Origin: Peptococcaceae bacterium SCADC1_2_3
Lineage (GTDB): Bacteria > Bacillota > Desulfotomaculia > Desulfotomaculales > Nap2-2B
Assembly (NCBI GenBank): GCA_000681355.2
Contig: JJNX02000001.1
Location: 1 to 64,000 of the forward strand
Direction: 5' to 3'
Length of the DNA: 64,000 bases
In this document: one piece after another, positions 18,957 through 29,125 of the stretch
How the letters are laid out: each line of letters begins with the position of its first letter
Position numbering within the stretch: the first letter of the stretch is position 1
Notes under the pieces: generated by a model
Told to the model about the DNA's origin: nothing
Database searches by the model: none
What the model saw: only the letters and a program-made list of their open reading frames with translations
Translations under genes and position numbers: made by a program

Positions 18957-20369
18957 CTATAAATATTTTTTTACTACCTTTGTTCCGCTGCAAATAAAAA
19001 GAACGTTTCTTTTATCAACAACTGTTTCTAAATTTACCGGCTTACCCCATATAAGATAAACATAGGGGAGGGTATTTTCTAAATAAAAAACATCCAGCTC
19101 AGACCCTTCAAAATGGTGTTTTAAATACAACTCTCCTTGGTTATTATAATCTCCGTTTTCTAAGGTAAGGTAAGGGTATCCGCCATTGGTTAAATTAACT
19201 ACTATGTTATCCCGTACCATTTCCCAGTTTTTATCTGTAATTCGCCATTCCTGACCCTTTTTTTCGTAAACGTAAAGATCACATTCTTTAATCAATTCTT
19301 TAGTTAAATAATTTCGCAAAAAAGAAATGTCATTTTCCGTTGCCCGCACTTCAAATATTTTTTCCCGGCCTTCTCCTCCAGGGCGGCGGAATTTTTCCTT
19401 TTCTTTATCGGTGGGGTTATTCCACCGCTTTTCAATGTCTTCAAATATTTTTAAACCCAAATAGTAAGGATTTATATGCCAGGGAGAAGATTGGGTTACC
19501 TCGGCATGCATTTTAGCAAAATCTATTACCTCTTTTTCCGCAAGCTCTATTTCGCGTAAAATACGAAGGTGCCAGTAAGTGGCCCATCCTTCATTCATAA
19601 TTTTGGTTTCCAGTTGGGGCCAAAAATACAGCATATCCTGACGAACAATAGAAATAACATCACGTTGCCAGTCCTCAATACCTTTGGCGTGTTCCATTAA
19701 AAAAAGAAGTAAATCCTTTTGTGGTTTAACAGGAAAAGTTTTAGGCTTACTATCTTTATCTTTGTCTTTTGCTTTTAGGTCAAGTTTCCATAAATCATCA
19801 TAAGGAGTTTCTTTTTCTTTTTCCTTTTCCATAACGTTCATAGAGCCAGGTTTCTTTTTTTCAAGGTAATAATAAGGGTCAATATGCTCCTGAATGGAGA
19901 GAACAGCATCTAAAAATTTTTCTACTTTATCCTTACCGTATCGAAATTCGTAAGCGCGTAGCCTCTGGGCAGCGCTGGCCATAGAATCTAAAATATACTC
20001 CGAAGGTGTTTGCTTAAAATGAACATTGTTTTTAAAAAAGTCGCTATGGGCCAGGACATGAGCAATGACTAATTTATTTTGAATTAAAGAATTTCCTTCC
20101 AAAAGAAAGGCGTAACAAGGGTTAGAATTTATTACCATTTCGTATATCCGGCTAAGATTATAATCATACTGAGTTTTCATTTTATGGTATGCCTTGCCAT
20201 AAGTCCAGTGGGTATATCTGGTAGGCATTCCGTAAGCGCCAAAAGTATAAATTATTTCCACCGGACAAATTTCAAAGTGCATGGCGTAAAAGTCCAAACC
20301 AAACTCACTGGCTTTAGCCGTAATATTTTCTACTGCTTTTTCCAGTAAGAACAATTCGTCTGACTTCAA
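18957..20369 (-). CDS. spoVR: SpoVR-family protein
   Basis: FEICPVEIIYTFGAYGMPTRYTHWTYGKAYHKMKTQYDYNLSRIYEMVINSNPCYAFLLEGNS. Confidence 0.95.
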   Translation of the reverse strand: MKSDELFLLEKAVENITAKASEFGLDFYAMHFEICPVEIIYTFGAYGMPTRYTHWTYGKAYHKMKTQYDYNLSRIYEMVINSNPCYAFLLEGNSLIQNKLVIAHVLAHSDFFKNNVHFKQTPSEYILDSMASAAQRLRAYEFRYGKDKVEKFLDAVLSIQEHIDPYYYLEKKKPGSMNVMEKEKEKETPYDDLWKLDLKAKDKDKDSKPKTFPVKPQKDLLLFLMEHAKGIEDWQRDVISIVRQDMLYFWPQLETKIMNEGWATYWHLRILREIELAEKEVIDFAKMHAEVTQSSPWHINPYYLGLKIFEDIEKRWNNPTDKEKEKFRRPGGEGREKIFEVRATENDISFLRNYLTKELIKECDLYVYEKKGQEWRITDKNWEMVRDNIVVNLTNGGYPYLTLENGDYNNQGELYLKHHFEGSELDVFYLENTLPYVYLIWGKPVNLETVVDKRNVLFICSGTKVVKKYL

Positions 20370-20571
20370 CTTCTCTCACCTCTATTTAACGGTTTAAAAT
20401 ATCTGCGGTAGGCATATTCTAAAATATTCTAATAATATATATTTATGTATAGGATGAATAAAAGATTTATGGAAATTTAAAACTCGGGCACCGTGAAAAG
20501 GTTTAAGTTTAAATCATGGTGCTCTTTGTTTAAGAGCCAAGAGCTAAAATTTAAAAGGAGGTCAGCATAAA

Positions 20572-21687
20572 ATGCCTAAGGGTAAACTAAAAAAAGTTTT
20601 TCCAGGAGGCAACACGGCTAGGGGATTTTATTCTTTTTATGATTACATCATTGAACCTGATGCAGCCCGGATTTTTGTCATAAAAGGAGGGCCTGGGGTC
20701 GGTAAGTCAACCTTCATGCGCAAAATTGGCGAAGAAATGCTCAGCCGGGGATACGACACAGAATTTCACTTATGTTCCTCCGATAATGCATCTTTAGACG
20801 GCGTGGTATTCCCATCCTTGCGGGTGGCCATAATTGATGGTACGGCCCCCCACATTGTAGACCCCAAAAATCCAGGAGCGGTAGATAAAATCATTCATCT
20901 GGGGGACTATTGGAACGAGCAAGGTTTAAAAGCCCATAAAAAAGAAATTTTAAATTTAAACCAGGAAATAGCCAGATTATTTCGGCGGGCTTATAGTTAT
21001 TTATTTGCGGCAAATCTGTTTTTAGAAGAAGTCAGGTCATATTATAAGGAAACCGGGGCCTTAAGCGTAGGTGGTTTTGACCGGGTAGTGTTGGCCCTGG
21101 TGCATGAAGTATTTACCGGCAAGCCCCGGCAAACTGATTCTCCCAAAATACGCCATCTTTTTGGCACGGCAAATACGCCTGATGGGACAATAAGCTACCT
21201 GGACACCATTGTCAATCATTTAAAGAAACGGTATATTATTAATGGTGATGATGGTACCGGTAAAACAACGTTGGTCAGAAGAATCATGGAAGCTGCCCAA
21301 ATGCGAGGTTTTGACGTAGAGGCTTATCACTGTGCTTTAAATCCGGACCGGATTGAACATTTGGTTATTCCGCGTTTGGATATAGCTGTGGTCAATTCGG
21401 TGGAGCCTCACTACTACAAACCCCAAAATGGCGATACGGTGGTTGATACCATGGCCTGGGTAATAGAACTGGCTAACGAAACTATTGCCACCGAAAGAAA
21501 TATGGCGCGGCAAATGTACCGGCGTTGCATGGAAGAAGCAACTGAATTTCTTAGCCGGGCTAAAAAGACCCATGACGAAATAGAAGCTTATTATGTACTC
21601 AATATGGACTTTACCGCGATTGAAGCCAGGCGCCAACAAGTACTAAGGGAGATACTAAAACTTACGGGCAAAATTGACGAAAAGTAA
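20572..21687 (+). CDS. two-P-loop ATPase (PRK06851-like)
   Basis: GGPGVGKSTFMRKIG and NGDDGTGKTTLVRRI: two Walker A motifs. Confidence 0.85.
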   Translation: MPKGKLKKVFPGGNTARGFYSFYDYIIEPDAARIFVIKGGPGVGKSTFMRKIGEEMLSRGYDTEFHLCSSDNASLDGVVFPSLRVAIIDGTAPHIVDPKNPGAVDKIIHLGDYWNEQGLKAHKKEILNLNQEIARLFRRAYSYLFAANLFLEEVRSYYKETGALSVGGFDRVVLALVHEVFTGKPRQTDSPKIRHLFGTANTPDGTISYLDTIVNHLKKRYIINGDDGTGKTTLVRRIMEAAQMRGFDVEAYHCALNPDRIEHLVIPRLDIAVVNSVEPHYYKPQNGDTVVDTMAWVIELANETIATERNMARQMYRRCMEEATEFLSRAKKTHDEIEAYYVLNMDFTAIEARRQQVLREILKLTGKIDEK

Positions 21688-21716
21688 AATTTTACTTTAA
21701 GAAAGGATGAAGATTA

Positions 21717-22949
21717 ATGCAATCATTGTCAGAACTTCTCCAAGATTTAACCCGGGCCAACAAAACAAAAATACTGTTGGTGGTGTTAGACGGTCTGGGA
21801 GGTATACCCTTACCTGAACTTAACGGTCAAACCGAATTAGAAGCAGCCCGCACCCCTAACCTTGACGGCCTGGCCCGACGTTCATCTTTGGGTTTAACCC
21901 ACCCGGTACTTCCCGGTATTACCCCGGGAAGCAGCGCCGGACACCTGGCTCTTTTTGGCTATGAACCTTTAGAGTGGATAATTGGACGCGGCGTTTTAGA
22001 AGCTTTAGGTATTGGCTTCTCTTTGCAGTCTCAAGATGTAGCTGTGCGGGGTAATTTTGCTACGGTAGCTTACCAAAACGGAAGTCCGGTAATAATTGAC
22101 CGGCGGGCCGGCCGCCCCGCCACAGCGGAAACAGAAAATATTTGTACTTGCTTGCAGCTTGCCATCCGTCAGATTAACGGAGTGGAAATTATTATCCGCC
22201 CGGTAAAAGAACATCGCTTTGCAGTCATTTTCCGGGGAGCAAATTTGGATGCCCGGCTGTCCGATACGGATCCCCAAAAAGAGGGGGTTGCCCCTTTATC
22301 TGTGCGTTCTTTGGCCCAAGCAGCAGAATCTACGGCTGAAATAGCGGCTGAATTTATCCGGCAAGCAGCCACCGTTTTAATAGGAGAAAAAAAAATTAAC
22401 TATCCTTTGCTGCGCGGGTTTTCCCAACTGCCAAACCTGCCCTCTTTTGCCAACCTTTATGGCTTAAAGGCCGCGGCCATTGCTGTGTACCCCATGTATC
22501 GTGGTCTGGCCTCTCTGGTAGGAATGAAGGTATTGGACTGTCCGGGTGAGACAATTGAAGCTGAATTAACTATTTTAAAGAACCACTGGTCTGATTTTGA
22601 TTATTTTTTCCTTCATATTAAAGGCACTGATTCAAAAGGTGAAGATGGCGATTACCAGGGTAAAATGGCGGTGCTGGAGGATTTTGACCGGCAGCTTCCG
22701 CATATTTTATCTCTTAAACCTGATGTTTTGGTAATTACCGGGGATCATTCTACCCCGGCCCGGTTAAAGAACCATAGTTGGCACCCGGTGCCTTTTTTAC
22801 TTCATTCACCTTTTGTTCGCTGTGACCATGACGTCACCGGATTTCACGAGCTTGCCTGCCGCCAGGGAAGCTTGGGGCACTTTAGGGCAGTACATACGAT
22901 GAGCTTAATGTTGGCTCACGCCGGAAGACTAAATAAGTTCAGTGCGTAA
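21717..22949 (+). CDS. apgM: 2,3-bisphosphoglycerate-independent phosphoglycerate mutase, archaeal type
   Basis: VVLDGLGGIPLPELNGQTELEAARTPNLDGLARRSSLGLTHPVLPGITPGSSAGHLALFGY. Confidence 0.93.
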   Translation: MQSLSELLQDLTRANKTKILLVVLDGLGGIPLPELNGQTELEAARTPNLDGLARRSSLGLTHPVLPGITPGSSAGHLALFGYEPLEWIIGRGVLEALGIGFSLQSQDVAVRGNFATVAYQNGSPVIIDRRAGRPATAETENICTCLQLAIRQINGVEIIIRPVKEHRFAVIFRGANLDARLSDTDPQKEGVAPLSVRSLAQAAESTAEIAAEFIRQAATVLIGEKKINYPLLRGFSQLPNLPSFANLYGLKAAAIAVYPMYRGLASLVGMKVLDCPGETIEAELTILKNHWSDFDYFFLHIKGTDSKGEDGDYQGKMAVLEDFDRQLPHILSLKPDVLVITGDHSTPARLKNHSWHPVPFLLHSPFVRCDHDVTGFHELACRQGSLGHFRAVHTMSLMLAHAGRLNKFSA

Positions 22950-23150
22950 AAGTAATCTTAAGAGGGCATTCAACACGGAAAAAAACTTTTTAATTTAAAG
23001 AACCTTGTCTTCTTGTGCCGAGTTTCCCCTTGGGTCAATAGCAGGAAAAGAAAAGTTTTTAGAGAAATAAATAAAATAAAGTAACTACTCAGGTTCAAAG
23101 GGGCAAAGGCACAGAGGCACAAAGTTTTTTTGCCAGACTTGCAGATCTCT

Positions 23151-23212
23151 TTAGGATTTAGGATTTAGCTAGCCCCTACGTTTTCGTTTCCCCTACATCC
23201 TAATCCCTACTG
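23151..23212 (-). repeat. 62-nt inverted repeat, right arm
   Basis: Reverse complement of 17191-17252 with 2 mismatches. Confidence 0.9.
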
Positions 23213-23468
23213 TTTGGACCTCTATACCTACTTGAATAGTTAAAAAGCTTGATTTTGCTTATCTGGACGAATTAAGGGGAGCCTGAATGACAGATATTGG
23301 TATTGACCTTAAGGCCCTACAAACAGAAACATTTATGCGTATTACCGGCCTAGAGGAAAAATAAAAGCCGAAAAATTCAAGGAAACAGCCCGGAAGACGG
23401 TAAATTATCTGGTTAATACTTATGAGGGTACAAACTAAAAATGGTATTATTGGTCCGTGAGGTAAGTA

Positions 23469-24401
23469 ATGGCAGTAGTAGTAACCGCGGAAAATCTTAC
23501 TAAGGAATATAACGGTTTGCGGGCGGTAGATAATATAAGCTTTCAAGTGCTGGAAAAAGAGTGTTTTGGTTTTTTAGGACCAAACGGAGCCGGTAAAAGC
23601 TCAACAGTGAAAATGATTTATTGTCTGTCCCCGGTTACAGCAGGAAAGCTAATTGTCCTAGGAATGGATGTAAAACAAAAAGCACGCGAAATTAAGCAAA
23701 AAATTGGCGTAGTCCCGCAGGAAAATAACCTGGACCCCGACCTAAAGGTAAGTACAAATTTAATTGTTTACGCCGGTTTTTTTGGCCTTCCAAGGAAAGA
23801 GGCAGTATGGCAGGCCCAATCTTTATTAGAATTTTTTGGCTTAGAAGATAAAGCCAACGAAAGAATAGAGAACTTATCCGGGGGAATGAAACGACGTTTG
23901 GTGATTGCCCGGGCTTTAATGAACAACCCAGACCTGCTTATTTTGGATGAACCAACAACCGGTTTAGACCCCCAGGCACGCCATCTTGTCTGGCAGCGTT
24001 TACGCCGGCTTAAAATGCAGGGAGTAACTTTAATCTTAACCACCCACTATATGGATGAAGCCTACCAGCTTTGCGACCGCCTGGTAATTATGGACCAAGG
24101 AAAAATTATTGAAGAAGGTAAACCTCTTGAATTAATAGCTAAACACATTGGCCGGGAAGTTCTAGAGTTGGGCTGTGCTAAAGATTGCCACCAGGAAGTT
24201 TTAACTTGGGTTAGCTTCCTGATTGGCGGTCACCAGGTGGTTGGAGATAATCTTTTTCTTTACCCCTACGAGGGACAAAAATTATTGGCCGTTATTCAAA
24301 AAATGCCCTTTGAATTCTCTCCTTTACTTTTACGCCCCGCAAATCTGGAAGATGTCTACCTTAAACTAACCGGCCGCGGCTTAACTTTTAGCCCGGGTTA
24401 A
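23469..24401 (+). CDS. ABC transporter ATP-binding protein
   Basis: GPNGAGKSSTVKMI, NLSGGMKRRLVIARAL, LLILDEPTTGLDP. Confidence 0.95.
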   Translation: MAVVVTAENLTKEYNGLRAVDNISFQVLEKECFGFLGPNGAGKSSTVKMIYCLSPVTAGKLIVLGMDVKQKAREIKQKIGVVPQENNLDPDLKVSTNLIVYAGFFGLPRKEAVWQAQSLLEFFGLEDKANERIENLSGGMKRRLVIARALMNNPDLLILDEPTTGLDPQARHLVWQRLRRLKMQGVTLILTTHYMDEAYQLCDRLVIMDQGKIIEEGKPLELIAKHIGREVLELGCAKDCHQEVLTWVSFLIGGHQVVGDNLFLYPYEGQKLLAVIQKMPFEFSPLLLRPANLEDVYLKLTGRGLTFSPG

Positions 24402-24434
24402 GAAAAATTCGTAAGTATTCACTAAACCAGCATT

Positions 24435-24977
24435 TTATAGTATGGTGATGATCCCGTCTTTATGTTTCAGTTCCCGATACTCTTCGTTAAATCCCCTCCG
24501 TGCACCGCTGCCAAAAGTAACATTGTAGGTATACAACAAGCTGTCATAAATGATCTTCCCTTCAAAAGGAAGAAGTGTCACCCTCGAATATTGAGGCAGA
24601 TCAAATGAAGGAAACACATCCTCAATGGGGCTGGCAAGACCGGCCACACCGTAAAGGGCGCCGTTGCCCATGAAAACAGTATATTTTTTCAGGTGTTTGT
24701 AGATCAAGAATATTCCAGTTATCCTTCTTTTCCAACTCGCTACAAGCGACAGTTCACGTTCGGCAAAGCAAAACGGGTTATCGCTGACTATGCAGTTGAT
24801 GACATCATCGCTTTCCCAGAGCTTATCACGAACCGGTGTGATCGCGATTGGATTGACATCCTCGGCGCCTGACGCTTTTTCAAGCCCGGGTACCACTTGG
24901 TATCTATCATTGGTGTAATCGATCAATTTAAAGAATATGTCATAGAAAAGTGCTACATCATCCTGTGACAGTTTCAT
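24435..24977 (-). CDS. hypothetical protein
   Basis: ORF upstream-adjacent to the IS66/DUF4338 block; composition and codon style differ from flanks by eye. Confidence 0.55.
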   Translation of the reverse strand: MKLSQDDVALFYDIFFKLIDYTNDRYQVVPGLEKASGAEDVNPIAITPVRDKLWESDDVINCIVSDNPFCFAERELSLVASWKRRITGIFLIYKHLKKYTVFMGNGALYGVAGLASPIEDVFPSFDLPQYSRVTLLPFEGKIIYDSLLYTYNVTFGSGARRGFNEEYRELKHKDGIITIL

Positions 24978-25082
24978 CGTCTAAGCATCTCCAATCCAGG
25001 AAATTTCAAGTGAATTGCCGCCTCGATCACTATAACAAAAAAAGGCGTCCCCTGGAAATAGGTGCCGGCAAAAGAGGCAAGA

Positions 25083-26060
25083 TTAAACCAGAAACATACG
25101 GAAGTCTTTGTCGAGAGGATATAGATAGATGTCCTTAACCGGCAGCTTGTATTTTTTAAACCGATCCAGCTTACCCCGGCCCTGGGTGGAACCTACGAAG
25201 GCCCAGTTGGCAGCCTTGTAACAAGTTCCGGCAAAGCGATCCTTCTCGACAAAAGTTTCCATAAGCACCGGCTTGTAGCCATAAACTTTCAGCCAGTCAT
25301 TGGGCAATTGTTTTAAACAGAGAGACAAGATCTTGGAGGCAAGGTGTTTGCAACTGACCCAGGGCAGGATCAAAAAGCGGGAGTTATTGACCACCAGGTG
25401 AAGATTTTGCACCCTGCGCTCTGCGTTCCAGCCGATAAAGACATCCCTGGGCGCCACCTTCCAGGCTGCGGCCGAGAAACCGATAGCGCAAAGATAGCCT
25501 GCCGCGGAGTTGATCAGATACCGGATCTGGGCGCCCGGAAGGGGAGTATAGCCGAGATAGTGATAACGGTCGACAAATTCGTTCCAGAGATAGGAATCCT
25601 TCTTGGAGGTGACGCGTATTAGCTCCAGAGGAAGCAATGACTTCAACGGTCCGGAGATTTCCTTCCCCGCTTCGCCATGCTTTGTCCGTCGGGAAAACTT
25701 CCGGCCATTGGCGTTAGATCTCCTGGGCTCCGGCAATGTGATCATACCACAGCGATGCAACCTGAGGAGCAATACCTTGCAGCTCATGTTTTTGAGGCCT
25801 CCGTCCGGCTTGAACCAGGACCAGGCCTGACAGACCTCGCGGGAAATCCATTCCCGGGTGGCTTTAGGATCGGAGGCGATAATCCGGCGGATCATCTCAA
25901 CGTCGTCAATTATGAGAGACCGGCCGCAGATGATGAGCGGAAAATCAGCCAGGATGCTCCCTCCTAATATTGTACTTACGGATGATTTCGTCCGGAATCT
26001 TCCAGGGCAGGAACCGTTCCAGATCCTGCGGGGGACCGCCTTCCTTGGCGCAGGCATCAA
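25083..26060 (-). CDS. DUF4338-family (DruA-like) protein; true start may lie downstream of 26060
   Basis: LWNEFVDRYHYLGYTPLPGAQIRYLI...GFSAAAWKVAPRDVFIGWN...RFLILPWV...LASKILSLCLKQLPNDW. Confidence 0.85.
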   Translation of the reverse strand: MMPAPRKAVPRRIWNGSCPGRFRTKSSVSTILGGSILADFPLIICGRSLIIDDVEMIRRIIASDPKATREWISREVCQAWSWFKPDGGLKNMSCKVLLLRLHRCGMITLPEPRRSNANGRKFSRRTKHGEAGKEISGPLKSLLPLELIRVTSKKDSYLWNEFVDRYHYLGYTPLPGAQIRYLINSAAGYLCAIGFSAAAWKVAPRDVFIGWNAERRVQNLHLVVNNSRFLILPWVSCKHLASKILSLCLKQLPNDWLKVYGYKPVLMETFVEKDRFAGTCYKAANWAFVGSTQGRGKLDRFKKYKLPVKDIYLYPLDKDFRMFLV

Positions 26061-27549
26061 GGTAATACCGAAGGTACGCCTCTACATTCAGGTTGTGTTT
26101 GGCTGCGGTCTGCAGGATGGACATGGAGGTTGCCAGCAGATTGCCGCTCCACTCGGAATGAGTACCGTAGTAGCTCTTGCGCCCCAAAGCGCCCGGCCTC
26201 AAGCACCGCTCGGCCAGATTATTGTCCATGGGCACGAACGGATTTTTGACAAAGACAGTCAACCCGTCCCAGTGCTTCAGGGCGCTGGAAAGCACCTTTT
26301 TCTTCTGCCAGTGCAGGCCGGGATCTGAAAGTTCTAAACGGATCGACCGCAGCATTGCCTCCAGTGCGCTCTCCAGTGCTTCTTGGGCAACCTTGAAGAG
26401 TTCTGCCTGATCCGGCACGGCCAGTCTCTCCTCATTCAGGCGGTAGATCTCAGCGATCCTATTCACCCAGAGATCCGCCCAGTCCTTCAGGCAGTTAAGA
26501 GATTTGCCGGCATTGAGAAAATCACGGCGATAATGTGCCCAGCAGAGAGCTCTCACTAACCCCTCGATCAGGGCCATCAGTTTGCCATAGGCGGAGAAAC
26601 GGTCGCAATTCATGATGCCCCTGGCGTCTTTCCCGAAATGTTTCAGGGGAACATTGCTGGAGCGGGAAGGATCCAGCACGAACACCACTGTCAGTGGTGA
26701 AACGAAGACCCACAGCCACCAGTGCCAACCCTGCTTATCAGGTACCTGGACAAAGTGCATCCAGCCGGTCTCGTCTACATGCCAGTGGTTCTCGCTGCGA
26801 TTTACTTCTGTCAGCAAAAGATAGAGGGGAAGAAGGAGCGGCGCCAGCTTCTTTAACATTCCCGTGAGGGCGCCCTCGTTGACAGCCAGTCCCTGCATTC
26901 GCATGATCATGGCCATCCGATGCAGGGGGATCTGGAAAAAGAATTTCATGACCAGGATATGGGCAAGAAAAGCGTTGGAGAACATTCCCTTGGGTATGAC
27001 CTGAGGCTGCTTAGGAGCAGTGACAGATCTCGGACCGGGGCAATTGCAGGTATTGAAGGTCTTCTTGCGAATATGCTTTTTGCGCACGAATCTTATTTCA
27101 TAATCGATCTCATAAGAGACTTCTGCGAAGCCGGAGAGCGACCGGAGTTTACCACAGTTGGGGCAATACATTTCGTCATTCGGTATATCATGAATCACTG
27201 TGATTTCGGGAAGGTCGGGGATTTTGCGTCCGTAACCCTGATGGCCGAACCTGGCGCCCCGCTTCCCGCCTTGAGCCGGGGCACAATCACCGGCACTTTC
27301 GGGAACCTCTGTTTGTTGAACAGCTTGAGGTTCCAGTTGCTTTTCAGAAGAGCGGCCAAAAATGGAGCTGTTACGTTTATTGATTAATGCCCTAAGGCGC
27401 TCATTTTCCTCCGTCAATTTTTGTTTCTCTTGATTGGCTTGCTCGAGTTCAAAATCCTTCTGTCTGACTATCGGGCAATCAGGAAAAGAACAAGCGGCGC
27501 TTAAAGACCATATTGGATTTTCTTCAAGGGCGGTTGATAGAGTACTCAT
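25945..27549 (-). mobile_element. IS66-family transposase
   Basis: HVDETGWMHFVQVPDKQGWHWWLWVFVS, CWAHYRRDFL, PMDNNLAERCLRPGALGRKSYYGTHSEWSGNLLATSMSILQTA. Confidence 0.95.
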
Positions 27550-27805
27550 GTATTAATTATGCAATAAAAAATACTACGTGTCCAGTCCCATTAATCAAAT
27601 TTTTAAGTCAAACTACAAATTATTAGGAAAACGTAGGAAGCAGCAGGGTTATGGGGTTAAAGCGGGTTCACTGAATACTTACAAAAATTCTAACCATACC
27701 CTTGACTAAAATAAAAGCTTTTCTTTCTGAAGGGTATAACTTTGTTTTTGCGTTACATACTAGAAAGAAAAAACAAAGGTTATAAAAAAGGAGAGAAAAA
27801 TAAAA

Positions 27806-28981
27806 ATGTTAAAATACCTTCGAAGAATAAGGTCCTTATTTCTGGTAAGCATAATTTATGTTTTAATTTTAAATTTTTCTATCCCGGCTACTTCTTCCGG
27901 TGCTTTTTCTGCTTCTTCCTTAGAAACTACGTCTGAATCAGCCGTGCTTATGGAAGCTTGTTCCGGTCAGGTCTTGTTGGCCAAGGAAAAAGATAAGGAG
28001 CTACCTATGGCCAGCGTTACTAAGTTAATGAGCTTGCTGGTGGCCCTAAAAGCAATTGAGGAGGGTCGCTTAAAGCTAAATGATATTGTTATAGCCAGTG
28101 AAAATGCTTGGGAAATGGGGGGCTCGCAAATTTATCTGGAGCCAGGTGAAGAATTTACCCTGGAAGAAATACTTATTGCCGTGGCTGTGGGCTCCGCCAA
28201 TGACGCGTGCGTAGCCTTGGCTGAACAAATTGCCGGAAGCGAAGAAGTTTTTGTCCAGGTGATGAACCAAGAGGCGAAAGAATTGGGACTTAAACATACT
28301 CATTTCGTAAACAGCACCGGTCTGCCTGTAAAAGGACATTATGCTTCTGCTTACGATATGGCTTTAATTTTAAGAGAATGTTTAAAGTACCCCCTTTTTA
28401 TAAAATATTCTTCCATTTACGAATATGATTTGCGGGGAGGTCAATTTAAACTTTGGAATACAAATAAACTCCTTAAGTGGTATCCAGGTACAGATGCCGG
28501 TAAAACAGGCTGGACAGAAGAAGCAAAATATTGTTTGGCTTCTTCGGTAAAGAAGGATGGATTATGCTTAATTGCCGTAGTCTTGGGAACACCTGAACCA
28601 CGCAGTCATTTCCGGGAGTCAATTAAATTATACCAATACGGCTTTGCCCGTTACAAAGCAGTATATTTAGCCCAGCAAGGAGAAAAAGTAAAAAGACTAC
28701 CGGTTAGTAAGGGCAACCTGGATTACGTGGAAATTATAATCAAAGAGCCGGTTTGTTTGGTGGTCCTAAAAGGCGAGGATAAAGGCTTTAAGACACGCCT
28801 AGATTTACCTTTACGGGTGGTGGCGCCCGTTAAAAAAGGACAGATAATCGGGACTTATTATGTGGATAAGGAAGGACAGAAGGTTTTACAGGTACCTTTG
28901 ATAGCCCAAAATCAAGTGGAAAAAGCCAGCGTGTTTCGTCAGATAAATAAAATATTTACTCATTTATACAATTTCTATTAA
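27806..28981 (+). CDS. dacF: D-alanyl-D-alanine carboxypeptidase (DacF-like)
   Basis: SVTKLMSLLVALKAIEEG (SxxK), SAND, KTGWTEEAKYCLASS. Confidence 0.92.
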   Translation: MLKYLRRIRSLFLVSIIYVLILNFSIPATSSGAFSASSLETTSESAVLMEACSGQVLLAKEKDKELPMASVTKLMSLLVALKAIEEGRLKLNDIVIASENAWEMGGSQIYLEPGEEFTLEEILIAVAVGSANDACVALAEQIAGSEEVFVQVMNQEAKELGLKHTHFVNSTGLPVKGHYASAYDMALILRECLKYPLFIKYSSIYEYDLRGGQFKLWNTNKLLKWYPGTDAGKTGWTEEAKYCLASSVKKDGLCLIAVVLGTPEPRSHFRESIKLYQYGFARYKAVYLAQQGEKVKRLPVSKGNLDYVEIIIKEPVCLVVLKGEDKGFKTRLDLPLRVVAPVKKGQIIGTYYVDKEGQKVLQVPLIAQNQVEKASVFRQINKIFTHLYNFY

Positions 28982-29022
28982 CCTTAAAATTTAAAGTAAT
29001 TCTATAATGAATGGTCAGCTAT

Positions 29023-29054
29023 TAGTAGGAGCGTTAAAATTAACGCCCTTACTA
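29023..29054. repeat. dispersed palindrome, copy 2 (imperfect)
   Basis: TAGTAGGAGCGTTAAAATTAACGCCCTTACTA. Confidence 0.9.
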
Positions 29055-29125
29055 AAAAAGCGAAAGTAATACAAAAGGCTGAATGTTAAAGAGTAAATGC
29101 TTGAAAGTAAAGATTTTACATTACC

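Noticed and set aside
23259-23546. 95-aa minus ORF and small plus-strand peptides (MTDIGIDLKALQTETFMRITGLEEK) before the ABC ATPase
   Set aside because: Short, interrupted by stops, overlaps the ABC gene start; not supportable as a gene.
25083-27549. A full Druantia defence system
   Set aside because: Only the DUF4338 component is present; no DruE helicase or other Dru genes; adjacency to IS66 indicates a mobile element.
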